Source of the DNA: Pseudomonas sp. JUb42
GTDB lineage: Bacteria; Pseudomonadota; Gammaproteobacteria; Pseudomonadales; Pseudomonadaceae
DNA length: 64,000 bases
Direction of reading: 5' to 3'
Assembly: GCF_024807945.1 (NCBI RefSeq)
Contig: NZ_JANUFD010000002.1
Location: 186,001-250,000 of the forward strand
How positions within the stretch are numbered: the stretch's first letter is position 1; every line of letters begins with the position of its first letter. Positions 8,401-16,145 of this stretch are shown one piece after another. The translations under genes and the position numbers were made by a program. Below the pieces are notes generated by a model. That model worked only from the letters and a program-made list of their open reading frames with translations. It ran no database searches and was not told the DNA's origin.

Positions 8401-10463
8401 TCAACTCCTTGCAAGGCCGGGCGCTTAAACGCACTGACTTCCAGCAGGACGCTGCGCCGGGCCAGGACACACTCTACCGCTATGACCTGCAAGGCCGGCT
8501 TCATATCCTTGAACAGGGGCGCATACAGGTCACGCTGGACTACAACGAATTGAGCCAGGTGAGCAGCATCACAACCCTTGATCAGGCTGCGAGGACCACG
8601 CTGCTCACCGAGCTTGAGTACGACGATCAGGGCCGGGAAATCCTCAGGACCCTGACCGCAGGTGCACAGCCGGCACGGACTCTGGAACAGGTCTGGCAGA
8701 TCGATGGGCTGCTGGAAAGCCGACATCTGCAACAGGGCGGCGAAACGCTGCTGAAGGAGGTCTTCCACTACGACCCTCGTGGCCGCCTGACCCGCCACGA
8801 GTGCTCGGAAGACAGCAGCACCTTGCCCAGGGATGCGCTGGGTCGGCAAATCGTCCGACAGATCTTCACCTTTGATGCCCTGGATAATCTGAAAAACAGT
8901 CTGGCGACCTTCGTCGACAAGACGACCGAGCGGGCTCAATTCAACTATGCCGCTGACGATCCCTGCCAACTGGCGGGCATCACATATACCCCGCCACGAG
9001 CAACGCCTGACCCCAGCTTCACCTATGACGATAACGGCAATCAGGAACATGATGAACGCGGCCAGAAGCTGACCTACGACAGCCAGAACCGCCTGCTGAG
9101 CGTCGGTCCGGTCGGTCAGGAAGTCAGCGCATACCGCTATGACAGCCACGACCATCTGGTCACCTCCAGAAGCGGCAGCGCCAGTGAAATCCTGCGCTTC
9201 TATCAGGAGCATCAACTGAGTGGCAGCGTTCAGGACGGTCGGCAGACCCAGTACCTTTACCTGGGTGATCAGCCGCTGGGCCAGCAGCAGACGGACGACC
9301 CGAATCAGACCTTGCTGCTGCTCACCGACGCGAACAACAGCGTACTGGGTGAAAGTCAGCAAAACGATTTGCGTACGGCGGTGTACAACGCCTACGGCGA
9401 ACGCCATAGCGATGAAGAATTGCTCAGCCAACTGGCCTTCAACGGCGAGGTTCGCGACCCGGACAACGGCTGGTACCTGCTGGGTAACGGTTACCGGGCC
9501 TACAACCCGAGCCTGATGCGCTTTCACAGCCCCGACTCCCTCAGCCCGTTCGGCGCCGGCGGGCTCAACCCCTACACCTACTGCCTGGGCAACCCCATTG
9601 CCCTGCGCGACCCCACCGGCCATCAGGCCGCCGGCCTGAGCGGCCGGCCGCGGCGATATCCTGAGAATCCGTTGCCTGCCGAGACGGGTGGCGGCGGTGG
9701 TTTCATGGACTGGGTCTGGGTCGCCGTGGGAGTGGTAACGACTGGCTTTACGGCCGCGCTCACCGTGGCCAGTTTCGGCGCCGCAACACCTGCCCTCGGC
9801 GCCTCGGTGACGTTCCTGGGCATAACGACCACCGCCGCCACTGCTTCGACAGTCGCCACCGCCGCACTGGCCACCGGCACCGTATTGGGCGCCGCCGCCA
9901 CGGGAGCCGAAGCCTACGGCGTCGCCACCGGGGACGAAACATCCCGCAAGATAGCGATGGGACTGGGGATTGCATCGTTGCCATTTGACATTTTCGGCGG
10001 TTTTTTGAAAAGCGCGGTGAAGGGGGCGGTGAAGGGGGCGCTGGCGGCAACGGAACTAGCGGCGACAGCAAAAGCTTCAGCGGCAGTCATCGAAGACGGT
10101 AGCGGTCTAGTGCCAAACAGATTCAAGAACCCTTTTGGCAACGGTAAAATGGACGCAGGGACGCAGACTTCATTCGACACCCCCTCCGTCGCCACTCAAA
10201 CACGGAAAATTCGACAAACGAAAGTGAAGGTAGCCAAACCTGTAAATAAAACAAAATCCTCCAGACGTGTAGCTTCAGCAACTTCGAATGGGTCAGCAAC
10301 TACAGGCACTTCGATGGCACCCACATCAAACGCTGGTCGATGGCCTGCAGTACAAACAACAGGGCTAGCAAGAAGGGCAGAACCAAACACGGGGGATTTC
10401 TGGACGAGAGCCGTTGCATTTGGCGATTGGAAAGATCAGATAAAATACTCCGCCAGAAGCTAG
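5436..10463 (+). CDS. Rhs/YD-repeat protein with uncharacterised C-terminal tail
   Basis: A 1675-residue Rhs-family protein. The N-terminus (HSNALNFMSCLNSGVDPRTG, then GYGLGWSL near residue 68) is the type common in Pseudomonas Rhs proteins. It has no PAAR motif, no N-terminal membrane segment and no signal peptide. YD-type repeats (YDxxGR, YDxLNRL and variants) fill about residues 580-1330. The Rhs core ends with RFHSPDSLSPFG near 1362 and DPTG at 1392-1395. Such cores form a shell that encapsulates and self-cleaves a C-terminal toxin in known Rhs/TcC proteins. The 280-residue tail here has a hydrophobic Ala/Gly/Thr-rich stretch (about 1423-1495) and then a basic, low-complexity end rich in Lys, Ser and Thr; I recognise no toxin fold. 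No immunity gene follows on the same strand. A perfect terminator lies just after the stop. Confidence 0.92.
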   Translation: MTTSTSVHSNALNFMSCLNSGVDPRTGLYNVSINLPDLLGNDLRGPGLALGMAYSPLNTQDSGYGLGWSLQLSQYDIGSKILSLSTGETYKVTDDNGIQLKMEEQKLDSFRFYRQDDRHFRVVHKSGMVEILEIRGSIENRVALPVQIYAASGHRLDLDYQAFSSTRQILRSVTDELGQTLMSLKREGYSIEVLLHPFSGPEGGPLARFVMSLSTSDYRVSRITLPTENEASWRFTYDFEQDNQLCIKEVHTPTGAREEIWYLDTGHEFPDSSGLMPLPRVTRHIIYPGLEQPAVDVRYTYGNNQNRRYNFLGAGLSITWDNDGLDNLYKHYTSDYDYVCTESLWVGGVDGEVVRSIERTFNRLHLQTLEVTTQNNNVQTVETTYNIESGKPYKDQPSDCQMPREIKTTWREEGTNRIRSETVSNTYDRHGNPLTHTRADGIVETSTWYPAEGGDGCPEDPEGFVRQLKDKTTSPAPSAQGGAPTLCTRYRYSALPALEQSPLSQWLVPLSETLVQLDAESGESQLQQIRMEYFDLPDQPLLHGHVQRRTSTLNGQSTISTYDYATLLSPQLGVQVLEATETLSTDFDNVSSTVLRQKSLFNGQDLLIEAQGVKTRYEYDALNRLVRETVAPDTEFVASRQYQYLLCANAGETAEQVLINARNVTTRTVVDGLGRAVFAESDHVDEASPGRFRQTYAARYNSWNNLQEETVHDWLEGQELALSSHYAYDDWGQRCCVTDASGVESHQDLDPIGTFESGPILRTWLQNTGESPTVSGRSEAWLNLFGKTDRVMSLTADNAVLGTQTYLYDGLGRCTEQSDELRHVTTFSYDAWSRLVSSTLPDRSVVSRDYALHSSAELPTALNVLFSDGVTRILAGEQEFDGLQRLTRVKVGPRSEGYAYDGDRSQVKSRTTAAGDTLEFDYNLLLTDQPVASRAPDESAEFNYDRTSARLTRASNEQGVRTYDYDSLNRLRSESWRDKQDEVWQTLYVNSLQGRALKRTDFQQDAAPGQDTLYRYDLQGRLHILEQGRIQVTLDYNELSQVSSITTLDQAARTTLLTELEYDDQGREILRTLTAGAQPARTLEQVWQIDGLLESRHLQQGGETLLKEVFHYDPRGRLTRHECSEDSSTLPRDALGRQIVRQIFTFDALDNLKNSLATFVDKTTERAQFNYAADDPCQLAGITYTPPRATPDPSFTYDDNGNQEHDERGQKLTYDSQNRLLSVGPVGQEVSAYRYDSHDHLVTSRSGSASEILRFYQEHQLSGSVQDGRQTQYLYLGDQPLGQQQTDDPNQTLLLLTDANNSVLGESQQNDLRTAVYNAYGERHSDEELLSQLAFNGEVRDPDNGWYLLGNGYRAYNPSLMRFHSPDSLSPFGAGGLNPYTYCLGNPIALRDPTGHQAAGLSGRPRRYPENPLPAETGGGGGFMDWVWVAVGVVTTGFTAALTVASFGAATPALGASVTFLGITTTAATASTVATAALATGTVLGAAATGAEAYGVATGDETSRKIAMGLGIASLPFDIFGGFLKSAVKGAVKGALAATELAATAKASAAVIEDGSGLVPNRFKNPFGNGKMDAGTQTSFDTPSVATQTRKIRQTKVKVAKPVNKTKSSRRVASATSNGSATTGTSMAPTSNAGRWPAVQTTGLARRAEPNTGDFWTRAVAFGDWKDQIKYSARS

Positions 10464-10477
10464 CACCATTACTTCCA

Positions 10478-10512
10478 GGCGAAATTTAGCCATCTAAATT
10501 TCGCCTTTTTTA
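10478..10512 (+). terminator. Rho-independent terminator after the Rhs gene
   Basis: A perfect 12-bp stem GGCGAAATTTAG / CTAAATTTCGCC with a 4-nt loop is followed by TTTTTT. It lies 15 nt after the Rhs stop codon, so the Rhs message very probably ends here without a co-transcribed immunity gene. Confidence 0.9.
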
Positions 10513-10755
10513 TTTGGTTTTAATCAAGCCCCACAGACTGTTAAGACAATGACGAAGCAGGCGACGCCTTCGTGCGCAGAGGGTGCAATGAAAGGCGATC
10601 AATGGCGCATAATCCACGCCCTTGAAAACTTCAAAAAACCCAAGACACGACTTTGTAAACTTATATCTCAGCCACCACATCACAAAAACCCAAAAACAAC
10701 CACAGCTAAAAAACAATAAAAGGAATTTTCCTACACTAACCGTCATCAACTTCAA
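10510..10755 (-). CDS. Doubtful small membrane protein, possible orphan or immunity remnant
   Basis: An 81-codon frame that opens with TTG at 10755 (an internal ATG is at 10746), without a good ribosome site. The N-terminal 30 residues are strongly hydrophobic (LLLFFSCGCFWVFVMWW) and could span the membrane. The rest is basic with three Cys. It lies in an AT-rich pocket behind the Rhs toxin tail but on the opposite strand, and overlaps the terminator edge. Immunity proteins to Rhs tips are often small and AT-rich, but they normally share the toxin's strand. It may be non-coding. Confidence 0.2.
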   Translation of the reverse strand: MKLMTVSVGKFLLLFFSCGCFWVFVMWWLRYKFTKSCLGFFEVFKGVDYAPLIAFHCTLCARRRRLLRHCLNSLWGLIKTK

Positions 10756-10846
10756 ATCAAATCGGCTTTATTAATAAAAACTCCCCATCTACAATCCCGC
10801 CCGTCATGACACGCAGCACAATCCAATCCACTTCTTGCGGTAATTA

Positions 10847-10869
10847 GTTACATATTAACACCATGTAAC
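10847..10869. promoter_or_regulatory. Inverted repeat upstream of the fimbrial operon
   Basis: GTTACAT and ATGTAAC are perfect 7-bp arms with a 9-bp spacer, ending 26 nt before the GTG start of the major fimbrial subunit. The position fits an operator or an mRNA hairpin in the leader. No regulator can be named from the sequence. Confidence 0.35.
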
Positions 10870-10895
10870 AAAATCCAACATTAAAAGGTTCTAAC

Positions 10896-11447
10896 GTGAA
10901 AAAACATCTCTGCGCCCTGTTCATCGGTCTGACTACTGCCCTGGCCGGCACTTCGGCAATCGCCAATACCGGCACCATCAACTTCGAGGGCAAGATCACC
11001 AGCAGCACCTGCCCCATCGAAGTTGTAAACCCGGGCGACGGAGCCATTGGCAATCTGGTGAAGATGGGCACCATCGAAGCCTCGCGCTTCACCGCCATTG
11101 GTCAGGAATACAGCGGAAAAAGCTTTGCCCTGCGCCTGACGGACAATGGCAACTGCGGCCTGACCGGTACCAATGACGTGGCCAAAGTCACCTTCAACGG
11201 GGCCGCCGATACCTCTGGCACCTACTTTGCCGTCACCCCGACCGCCGATGGCGCCGGTGGCGTGGTGATCACCCTCAAGGATAAAACCGGCGTCAACGTG
11301 GCTCCGGGTACCGAATCCGCAGACTATGCCCTGATCGAAAATGGCGTGACCGACATGCTGTTCAACGCCTACTACCGCTCTACCGCTGCCACCGTGACGC
11401 CAGGCACTGCCTCGGCGGACGTGCAATTTGTCGTGGCCGTCAACTGA
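10896..11447 (+). CDS. Type 1-like fimbrial major subunit
   Basis: A 183-residue pilin with a GTG start at 10896 (AAAAGG upstream). Residues 1-23 form a Sec signal peptide ending at AIA-NTG. The mature protein begins GTINFEGKITSSTCPIEV, the usual start of FimA/PapA-type pilins with the first disulfide Cys; a second Cys sits in the NGNCGLTG block. The C-terminus (ADVQFVVAVN) is the usual beta-zipper strand. It should be exported, bound by the chaperone at 11559, and polymerised by the usher at 12352. It is the first gene of a four-gene chaperone-usher operon. The 111-nt gap before the chaperone, and its position first in the operon, fit a highly expressed main subunit. Confidence 0.93.
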   Translation: MKKHLCALFIGLTTALAGTSAIANTGTINFEGKITSSTCPIEVVNPGDGAIGNLVKMGTIEASRFTAIGQEYSGKSFALRLTDNGNCGLTGTNDVAKVTFNGAADTSGTYFAVTPTADGAGGVVITLKDKTGVNVAPGTESADYALIENGVTDMLFNAYYRSTAATVTPGTASADVQFVVAVN

Positions 11448-11558
11448 CAGCCGCCTCCTGACATCCCTTGTGGCCGGTGCTGATGGCGTCGGCCACAAGA
11501 GCATCTTTTCAATACATCCGGGCGCCTGCAGAGGCCCGGATGTACAAGGTAACTTTCC

Positions 11559-12314
11559 ATGATCGGCTCGACCCCGCAACGGGCGATTTCCAGGCCCGCC
11601 CTCGGTGCCTGCATGACCCTGCTCATGCTCACCGCTTATCTTCCCGCCGCCCACGCGGCCCTGACTGTCAACGCCACGCGTATCGTCTTCGGCAGCGACA
11701 AACGCAGTGCTTCCGTCATCGTCAGCAACCCCAGCAACCGCCCGTTTGCAGTGCAGACCTGGGTCAATACCGCCGCCGATGACGCCACCACCGTGGTGCC
11801 CTTCGTCCCCTCGCCACCGCTGTTTCGCCTTGATCCCGGCAAGAACCAGCAGGTGCAGATCAATGGCCTGCCCAACAGCCTGCCCAGCGATCGCGAATCG
11901 TTGTTTTACTTCAATGTCCAGGAGATCCCCCAGGCCGAGGCCAGCGACGGCAATGTCTTGAACATCGCCCTGCGCACTCGCCTGAAACTCTTCTACCGCC
12001 CCGCTCAGCTCAAGGAAAACCCCACCTCGCGCCTCAAGGACCTGCAATGGAGCGTCAAGGAGGTGGCCGGTAAAACGCAACTGGTCGCCACCAATCCGGG
12101 CCCTTTCCATGTGTCCTTCATCCGCCTGGAAGTCACCGGCAATGGCCAGACGCTCAAGCTCAAGAACGCCGCCATGCTCGGCCCTCTCGGCACTCAGTCC
12201 TACGACCTCAAAGGCATGAAAGCCAAACCCGGTTTGCAAGTGGTGTTTTCCGCAATCAACGACTACGGCGGCTACAGCGTGCCGCTGACGGTTCCGGTTC
12301 AGCTGACCCCCTGA
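11559..12314 (+). CDS. Periplasmic fimbrial chaperone (PapD/FimC family)
   Basis: A 251-residue protein with a signal peptide to about residue 33 (PAAHA-ALT). The mature start ALTVNATRIVFGSDKRSASV carries the conserved N-terminal strand and the Arg of PapD-type chaperones. The F1-G1 donor-strand region and the family block FYFNVQEIPQ (about 109-118), followed by ALRTRLKLFYRP, are clear. The second Ig domain ends with GGYSVPLTVPVQL. It would fold pilins by donor-strand complementation in the periplasm and hand them to the usher. The start has AAGGTAA 10 nt upstream. It lies 37 nt before the usher gene. Confidence 0.95.
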   Translation: MIGSTPQRAISRPALGACMTLLMLTAYLPAAHAALTVNATRIVFGSDKRSASVIVSNPSNRPFAVQTWVNTAADDATTVVPFVPSPPLFRLDPGKNQQVQINGLPNSLPSDRESLFYFNVQEIPQAEASDGNVLNIALRTRLKLFYRPAQLKENPTSRLKDLQWSVKEVAGKTQLVATNPGPFHVSFIRLEVTGNGQTLKLKNAAMLGPLGTQSYDLKGMKAKPGLQVVFSAINDYGGYSVPLTVPVQLTP

Positions 12315-12351
12315 GGCAGCGCCAGCTGCGCTCACTCCCAGGAAATTCAAC

Positions 12352-14868
12352 ATGACGTTATTACCCGGACGCGGGCGCGTACCTGATCGCCTGCGTTTTG
12401 TGCATCTGCTGCTGATTGGCAGCGGCGGTGCCTTGTTGTTTGAAAGCAAACCGACGCTGGCCGCGCAAGCGGTGCAGTTCCAGTCCGGCTTTCTACGCCA
12501 GGGCCCCGAGTACGCCAGCGATGCCGCAGCCCTGGCCCTGGATTCCCTGGCCAATACTCAAGATGTTGGCCCCGGCACCTACTGGGTCGACATCCAGGTC
12601 AACGCCCGGTATTTCGGCCAGCGGGAAATCCGCTTTGACACCAACCCCGAAGGCGAGGGTTTATTGCCGTGCCTGTCGCCAACCTTGCTTGAGCAGATGG
12701 GCGTACGCCTGGAAAGCCTTGAGCAGCCCGACCTGCTGCAGCAGTCCTGCGTCGATCTGCGGCGGCTTATCCCTGATGCCCGCAGCGATTTCGACGGCAG
12801 CAAGCTGCTGTTGTCGCTGTCCATTCCGCAGATCGCCATGCGCCGTGACACCATTGGCCGCATCGATCCGCAACTCTGGGACTATGGCATCAACGCCGCC
12901 TTTGTCAGCTATCAGGCGTCGGCCCAGCAACGTTCGGGAGGGCGCGGCGGCAGCCGCAACAGCGACGACCTGTACCTCAACAGCGGCATCAACCTGGGCC
13001 CGTGGCGACTGCGCAGCAACCAGAGCATGCGCCATGACGAACACGGCAAGCGTCAATGGACCCGCGCCTATGCCTATGCCCAACGTGATCTGCCCGGCAT
13101 ACGGGCGAACCTGACCCTCGGCGAAACCTTCACGGGCGGCGAGGTCTTTAAAAGCTTGCCAATCAAGGGTGCGCTGATCAGGTCCGATCAGGAAATGCTG
13201 TCCGATACCCTGCAAGGCTATGCCCCGGTGATACGCGGCGTGGCACAAAGCCGGGCCAAGCTGGAAGTGCTGCAGAACGGTTATCCGATCTACTCCACCT
13301 ACGTCAGCGCCGGGCCTTATGAAATCGACGACCTGACCACTGCGGGCAACGGCGAACTGGAAGTTGTCCTGACCGAGGCCGACGGTCAGGTCCGACGCTT
13401 CACCCAACTCTACTCCACCATCAGCAATCTGCTGCGCGAGGGCGTCTGGAAATACAGCGGCGCACTGGGCCGCTACAACGGCGCCAACGAAACCGAACAA
13501 CCCTGGCTCTGGCAAGGCACCCTGGCCGCCGGTACGGCATGGGGGTCGACTTTTTATGGTGGCCTGATGGCCAGTGACTTCTATCGCGCCGGCACCCTGG
13601 GTATCGCCCGGGACCTGGGTGCGGTGGGCGCATTGGCGTTTGACCTGACCCACTCCAGCGCCGACATCGAGCAGCCCGACGAACCCAAGGTGCAGGGCAT
13701 GAGCTATGCGATCAAGTACGGCAAATCCTTCAGTACCAGTACCAACCTGCGCTTCGCCGGTTACCGCTACTCCACCGAAGGTTACCGGGACTTCGACGAA
13801 GCCCTGCGTCAACGCAGCCGCAGCACTGACTTCAGCGGCAGCCGCCGCAGTCGCCTGGAGGCTTCGGTCCACCAACGTGTGGGCGCGCGCAGTAGCCTGA
13901 GCCTGACCCTGTCCCATCAGGACTATTGGCGCAGCGACCATGAACAGCGGCAATTCCAGTTCAACTTCAACACCCAGTATGGCGGTGTGACCTACAACCT
14001 CTACGCCTCGCAGTCGTTGAGTAACAACCGCGACCGCGACCAGGACCGGCAAATCGGCCTGAGCGTGTCGGTACCCCTGGACTTCGGGCACTCGAGCAAC
14101 GCCAGCTTCGACCTGCAAAAAAACGGCGACCGCCACAGCCAGCGCGCGAGCCTGAGCGGCAACCTCGACGAAAACCGCCTCAGTTATCGCACCAGCCTCA
14201 GCAGCAATGACGGGCGTCAGCAAAGCGCAGCGCTGTCGGCGGGCTATCAAGCGAGCTTCGGTAACGTCGGCGCAGGTTTCACTCGGGGCAACGACTACTC
14301 CACGACCTCGATCAATGCCAGTGGCGCCGTGTTACTGCATGCCGACGGCATCGAGTTGGGGCCCAACCTGGGCGAAACCATCGGCCTGGTGCAGGTGCCG
14401 GACATCCAGGGGGTCGGCGTGCAGAACACAACAGGGGTCAAGACCAACAGTCGTGGCTATGCGCTGGTGCCTTACCTGCGCCCCTATCGTTACAACCAGA
14501 TCGCCCTCAACACCGAACAGTTGGGCCCGGAAGTGGAGATCGACAACGGCAGCGCCCAGGTAGTGCCCGGTCGTGGCGCCGTGGTCAAGACCACCTTCCC
14601 CGCGCGCACCGTCACCCGCCTGGTCATCACGGCTCGCACCCTCAAGGGCCAGCCGCTGCCCTTCGGAGCACAGGTCAGTGATGCCCAGGGCAAGGTCATG
14701 GGTGTCGTCGGCCAGGGCGGGCAAGTCCTGCTGGCCACCGACAAGCACCCGCAGACCCTGGACGTGCGCTGGGGTGAACAAAGCACCCCGCAATGTCGAC
14801 TGACAATCGACCCGGCGAACATGCCCGAAAGCGAAGGCTACCGAATCGAGGAACTGACATGCCGCTAA
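12352..14868 (+). CDS. Outer-membrane fimbrial usher (FimD/PapC family)
   Basis: An 838-residue usher with an N-terminal signal peptide (cleavage near LAA-QAVQF). After it come the N-terminal chaperone-binding domain (FQSGFL, then a Cys pair in the LLPCLSPTLLEQMGV region), a 24-strand pore region and a plug. Typical blocks are YAPVIRGVAQSRAKLEVLQN-like and SAGPYEIDDL near residue 320. The C-terminal domains end with a Cys pair (PQCRLTID ... LTC). It forms the pore that assembles and secretes the pilus. Its stop overlaps the alternative upstream start of the following adhesin frame (ATGCCGCTAA at 14859-14868), which shows tight coupling. Confidence 0.96.
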   Translation: MTLLPGRGRVPDRLRFVHLLLIGSGGALLFESKPTLAAQAVQFQSGFLRQGPEYASDAAALALDSLANTQDVGPGTYWVDIQVNARYFGQREIRFDTNPEGEGLLPCLSPTLLEQMGVRLESLEQPDLLQQSCVDLRRLIPDARSDFDGSKLLLSLSIPQIAMRRDTIGRIDPQLWDYGINAAFVSYQASAQQRSGGRGGSRNSDDLYLNSGINLGPWRLRSNQSMRHDEHGKRQWTRAYAYAQRDLPGIRANLTLGETFTGGEVFKSLPIKGALIRSDQEMLSDTLQGYAPVIRGVAQSRAKLEVLQNGYPIYSTYVSAGPYEIDDLTTAGNGELEVVLTEADGQVRRFTQLYSTISNLLREGVWKYSGALGRYNGANETEQPWLWQGTLAAGTAWGSTFYGGLMASDFYRAGTLGIARDLGAVGALAFDLTHSSADIEQPDEPKVQGMSYAIKYGKSFSTSTNLRFAGYRYSTEGYRDFDEALRQRSRSTDFSGSRRSRLEASVHQRVGARSSLSLTLSHQDYWRSDHEQRQFQFNFNTQYGGVTYNLYASQSLSNNRDRDQDRQIGLSVSVPLDFGHSSNASFDLQKNGDRHSQRASLSGNLDENRLSYRTSLSSNDGRQQSAALSAGYQASFGNVGAGFTRGNDYSTTSINASGAVLLHADGIELGPNLGETIGLVQVPDIQGVGVQNTTGVKTNSRGYALVPYLRPYRYNQIALNTEQLGPEVEIDNGSAQVVPGRGAVVKTTFPARTVTRLVITARTLKGQPLPFGAQVSDAQGKVMGVVGQGGQVLLATDKHPQTLDVRWGEQSTPQCRLTIDPANMPESEGYRIEELTCR

Positions 14869-14918
14869 TCCCCCCACTTGCCGGGCGCGCGTATACCCGG
14901 CCTTTCAGGAACATCGCC

Positions 14919-16034
14919 ATGAAGCACCCCCTGAACCTGCTGGCCAGAGGCGCAGTTGTCATGGCGGCGTGTCAGAGTGCCGCAGCCATGGCCAATGAGA
15001 CGAAAGTTGCGCCGCCAGGGTGCTACTGGGAGAGCACCCCTGGATTGAAGGTCTTTACCCGTAATGTCGGCACGCTATACATTCCCCGAGACGCGCGGGT
15101 GGGTACAGTCATCGGTACGGCCCACGTATTTGATCGCACGAATGAGCCGGTAAACCATTCCCTGCACTGCTGGAACGATAGCTCCTTACTCCTTCAGGCT
15201 GACATGCGTGCCTCAGTGCCGATCTATCCTGGGCAAGTGGACCCGATCAATGGCGGCGACGTGACGGGCAAGGTCCTGCAGACCAACATTGCGGGGGTCG
15301 GTGTCGTGATTGAACTGGAGCTCCCGTTCGATGGCAGGCCCGGGATGGCGAACACCTTCACGCCCGTCACAGGCCGGCCCATCGTACCGTTTCTGGGGAT
15401 CAACCAGCGGAACATAATTTCGCCAATCGTCGTCAGTCACCTGAATAACTACCTCACCCTGGTAAAAACCGGCCCGATTGCGCCAGGCCCCAATTTGCTG
15501 GACGGCAGCGAACTGTTCTCCGGAACCTTTTCCACTCTGGGCAATGTACTCAGGTATGGCTTGACCGGCACCATCATCCCTGCCCAATGCAGCGTGGGCG
15601 GCAATCCGGTCAGCGCGGACCCGGTGCAATTGGGCGAGTGGAAGGCCAGTGATTTCACCGGGCCCGGCTACACCACTGCGGCAGTGCCCTTCACGATCAC
15701 CTTGAATAACTGCGATACCGATACCGTCGGCGGGCACGACACCACGGCCAATATCCAGCTTGACGGGGTAAAAGGCTCGGTACCTGTGGGGCCGACGACC
15801 AGCGGCGTCTTCAGCCTTACCACTGACTCCACGGCACAGGGGATGGGTATTCAGATTATGCACGGCGACGGCATCACTCCTGTCCCGCTACAGGCAGAAA
15901 TCCCTATGGTCACCATCACACCCGGCAATACCGTACTGAATTTCAGTGCGCGTTTCTACCAGACCGGCGCCAGCAATACCGTTCGCCCCGGTCTGGCCAA
16001 AGGCGCGTTGAGCTTTACCATGACCTATCAATAA
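14919..16034 (+). CDS. Fimbrial tip adhesin (FimH-like two-domain)
   Basis: I chose the ATG at 14919 because AGGAAC precedes it and it gives a clean 26-residue signal peptide (KHPLNLLARG ... AMA-NE); a start at 14859 would put 20 residues before that signal. The mature protein has about 345 residues, twice the pilin length. An N-terminal lectin-like half carries Cys pairs (PPGCYWE, LHCWND). The pilin half begins GTIIPAQCSVGGNPV and ends in a KGALSFTMTYQ donor strand. This layout fits a tip adhesin. It is last in the fimbrial operon, followed by a REP-like hairpin. The bound receptor cannot be predicted. Confidence 0.88.
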   Translation: MKHPLNLLARGAVVMAACQSAAAMANETKVAPPGCYWESTPGLKVFTRNVGTLYIPRDARVGTVIGTAHVFDRTNEPVNHSLHCWNDSSLLLQADMRASVPIYPGQVDPINGGDVTGKVLQTNIAGVGVVIELELPFDGRPGMANTFTPVTGRPIVPFLGINQRNIISPIVVSHLNNYLTLVKTGPIAPGPNLLDGSELFSGTFSTLGNVLRYGLTGTIIPAQCSVGGNPVSADPVQLGEWKASDFTGPGYTTAAVPFTITLNNCDTDTVGGHDTTANIQLDGVKGSVPVGPTTSGVFSLTTDSTAQGMGIQIMHGDGITPVPLQAEIPMVTITPGNTVLNFSARFYQTGASNTVRPGLAKGALSFTMTYQ

Positions 16035-16041
16035 GCGGCGC

Positions 16042-16100
16042 GTCTTCGCGGACAAGCCCCGCTCCAACGGGTTGGAAAAGGGCTTGTCCGCGAAGAAGAC
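16042..16100. repeat. REP-like inverted repeat after the fimbrial operon
   Basis: GTCTTCGCGGACAAGCCC and GGGCTTGTCCGCGAAGAAGAC face each other across about 20 bp. This is a Pseudomonas REP type (core CTTCGCGGACAAGC). The stem could also act as an end-of-operon hairpin, although no T-run follows. Confidence 0.8.
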
Positions 16101-16145
16101 GACAGGTTGTATCAGGTGTATCGCAAGCGTTTCAGGCGCCAGTCA

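Larger units (their letters stand above)
10464..10895. other. Gap between the Rhs and fimbrial genes
   Basis: The 432-bp interval is AT-rich compared with its flanks. It contains the Rhs terminator (10478-10512), a doubtful small minus-strand frame (10510-10755) and an inverted repeat just upstream of the fimbrial operon (10847-10869). No convincing plus-strand gene is present, so a downstream Rhs immunity gene of the usual kind is not seen. Confidence 0.6.

Noticed and set aside
5436..10463. Rhs gene as a type VI secretion effector
   Set aside because: There is no PAAR motif, no N-terminal membrane segment, and no vgrG, eagR or tss gene in the window; a Tc-like or other release route is equally possible.
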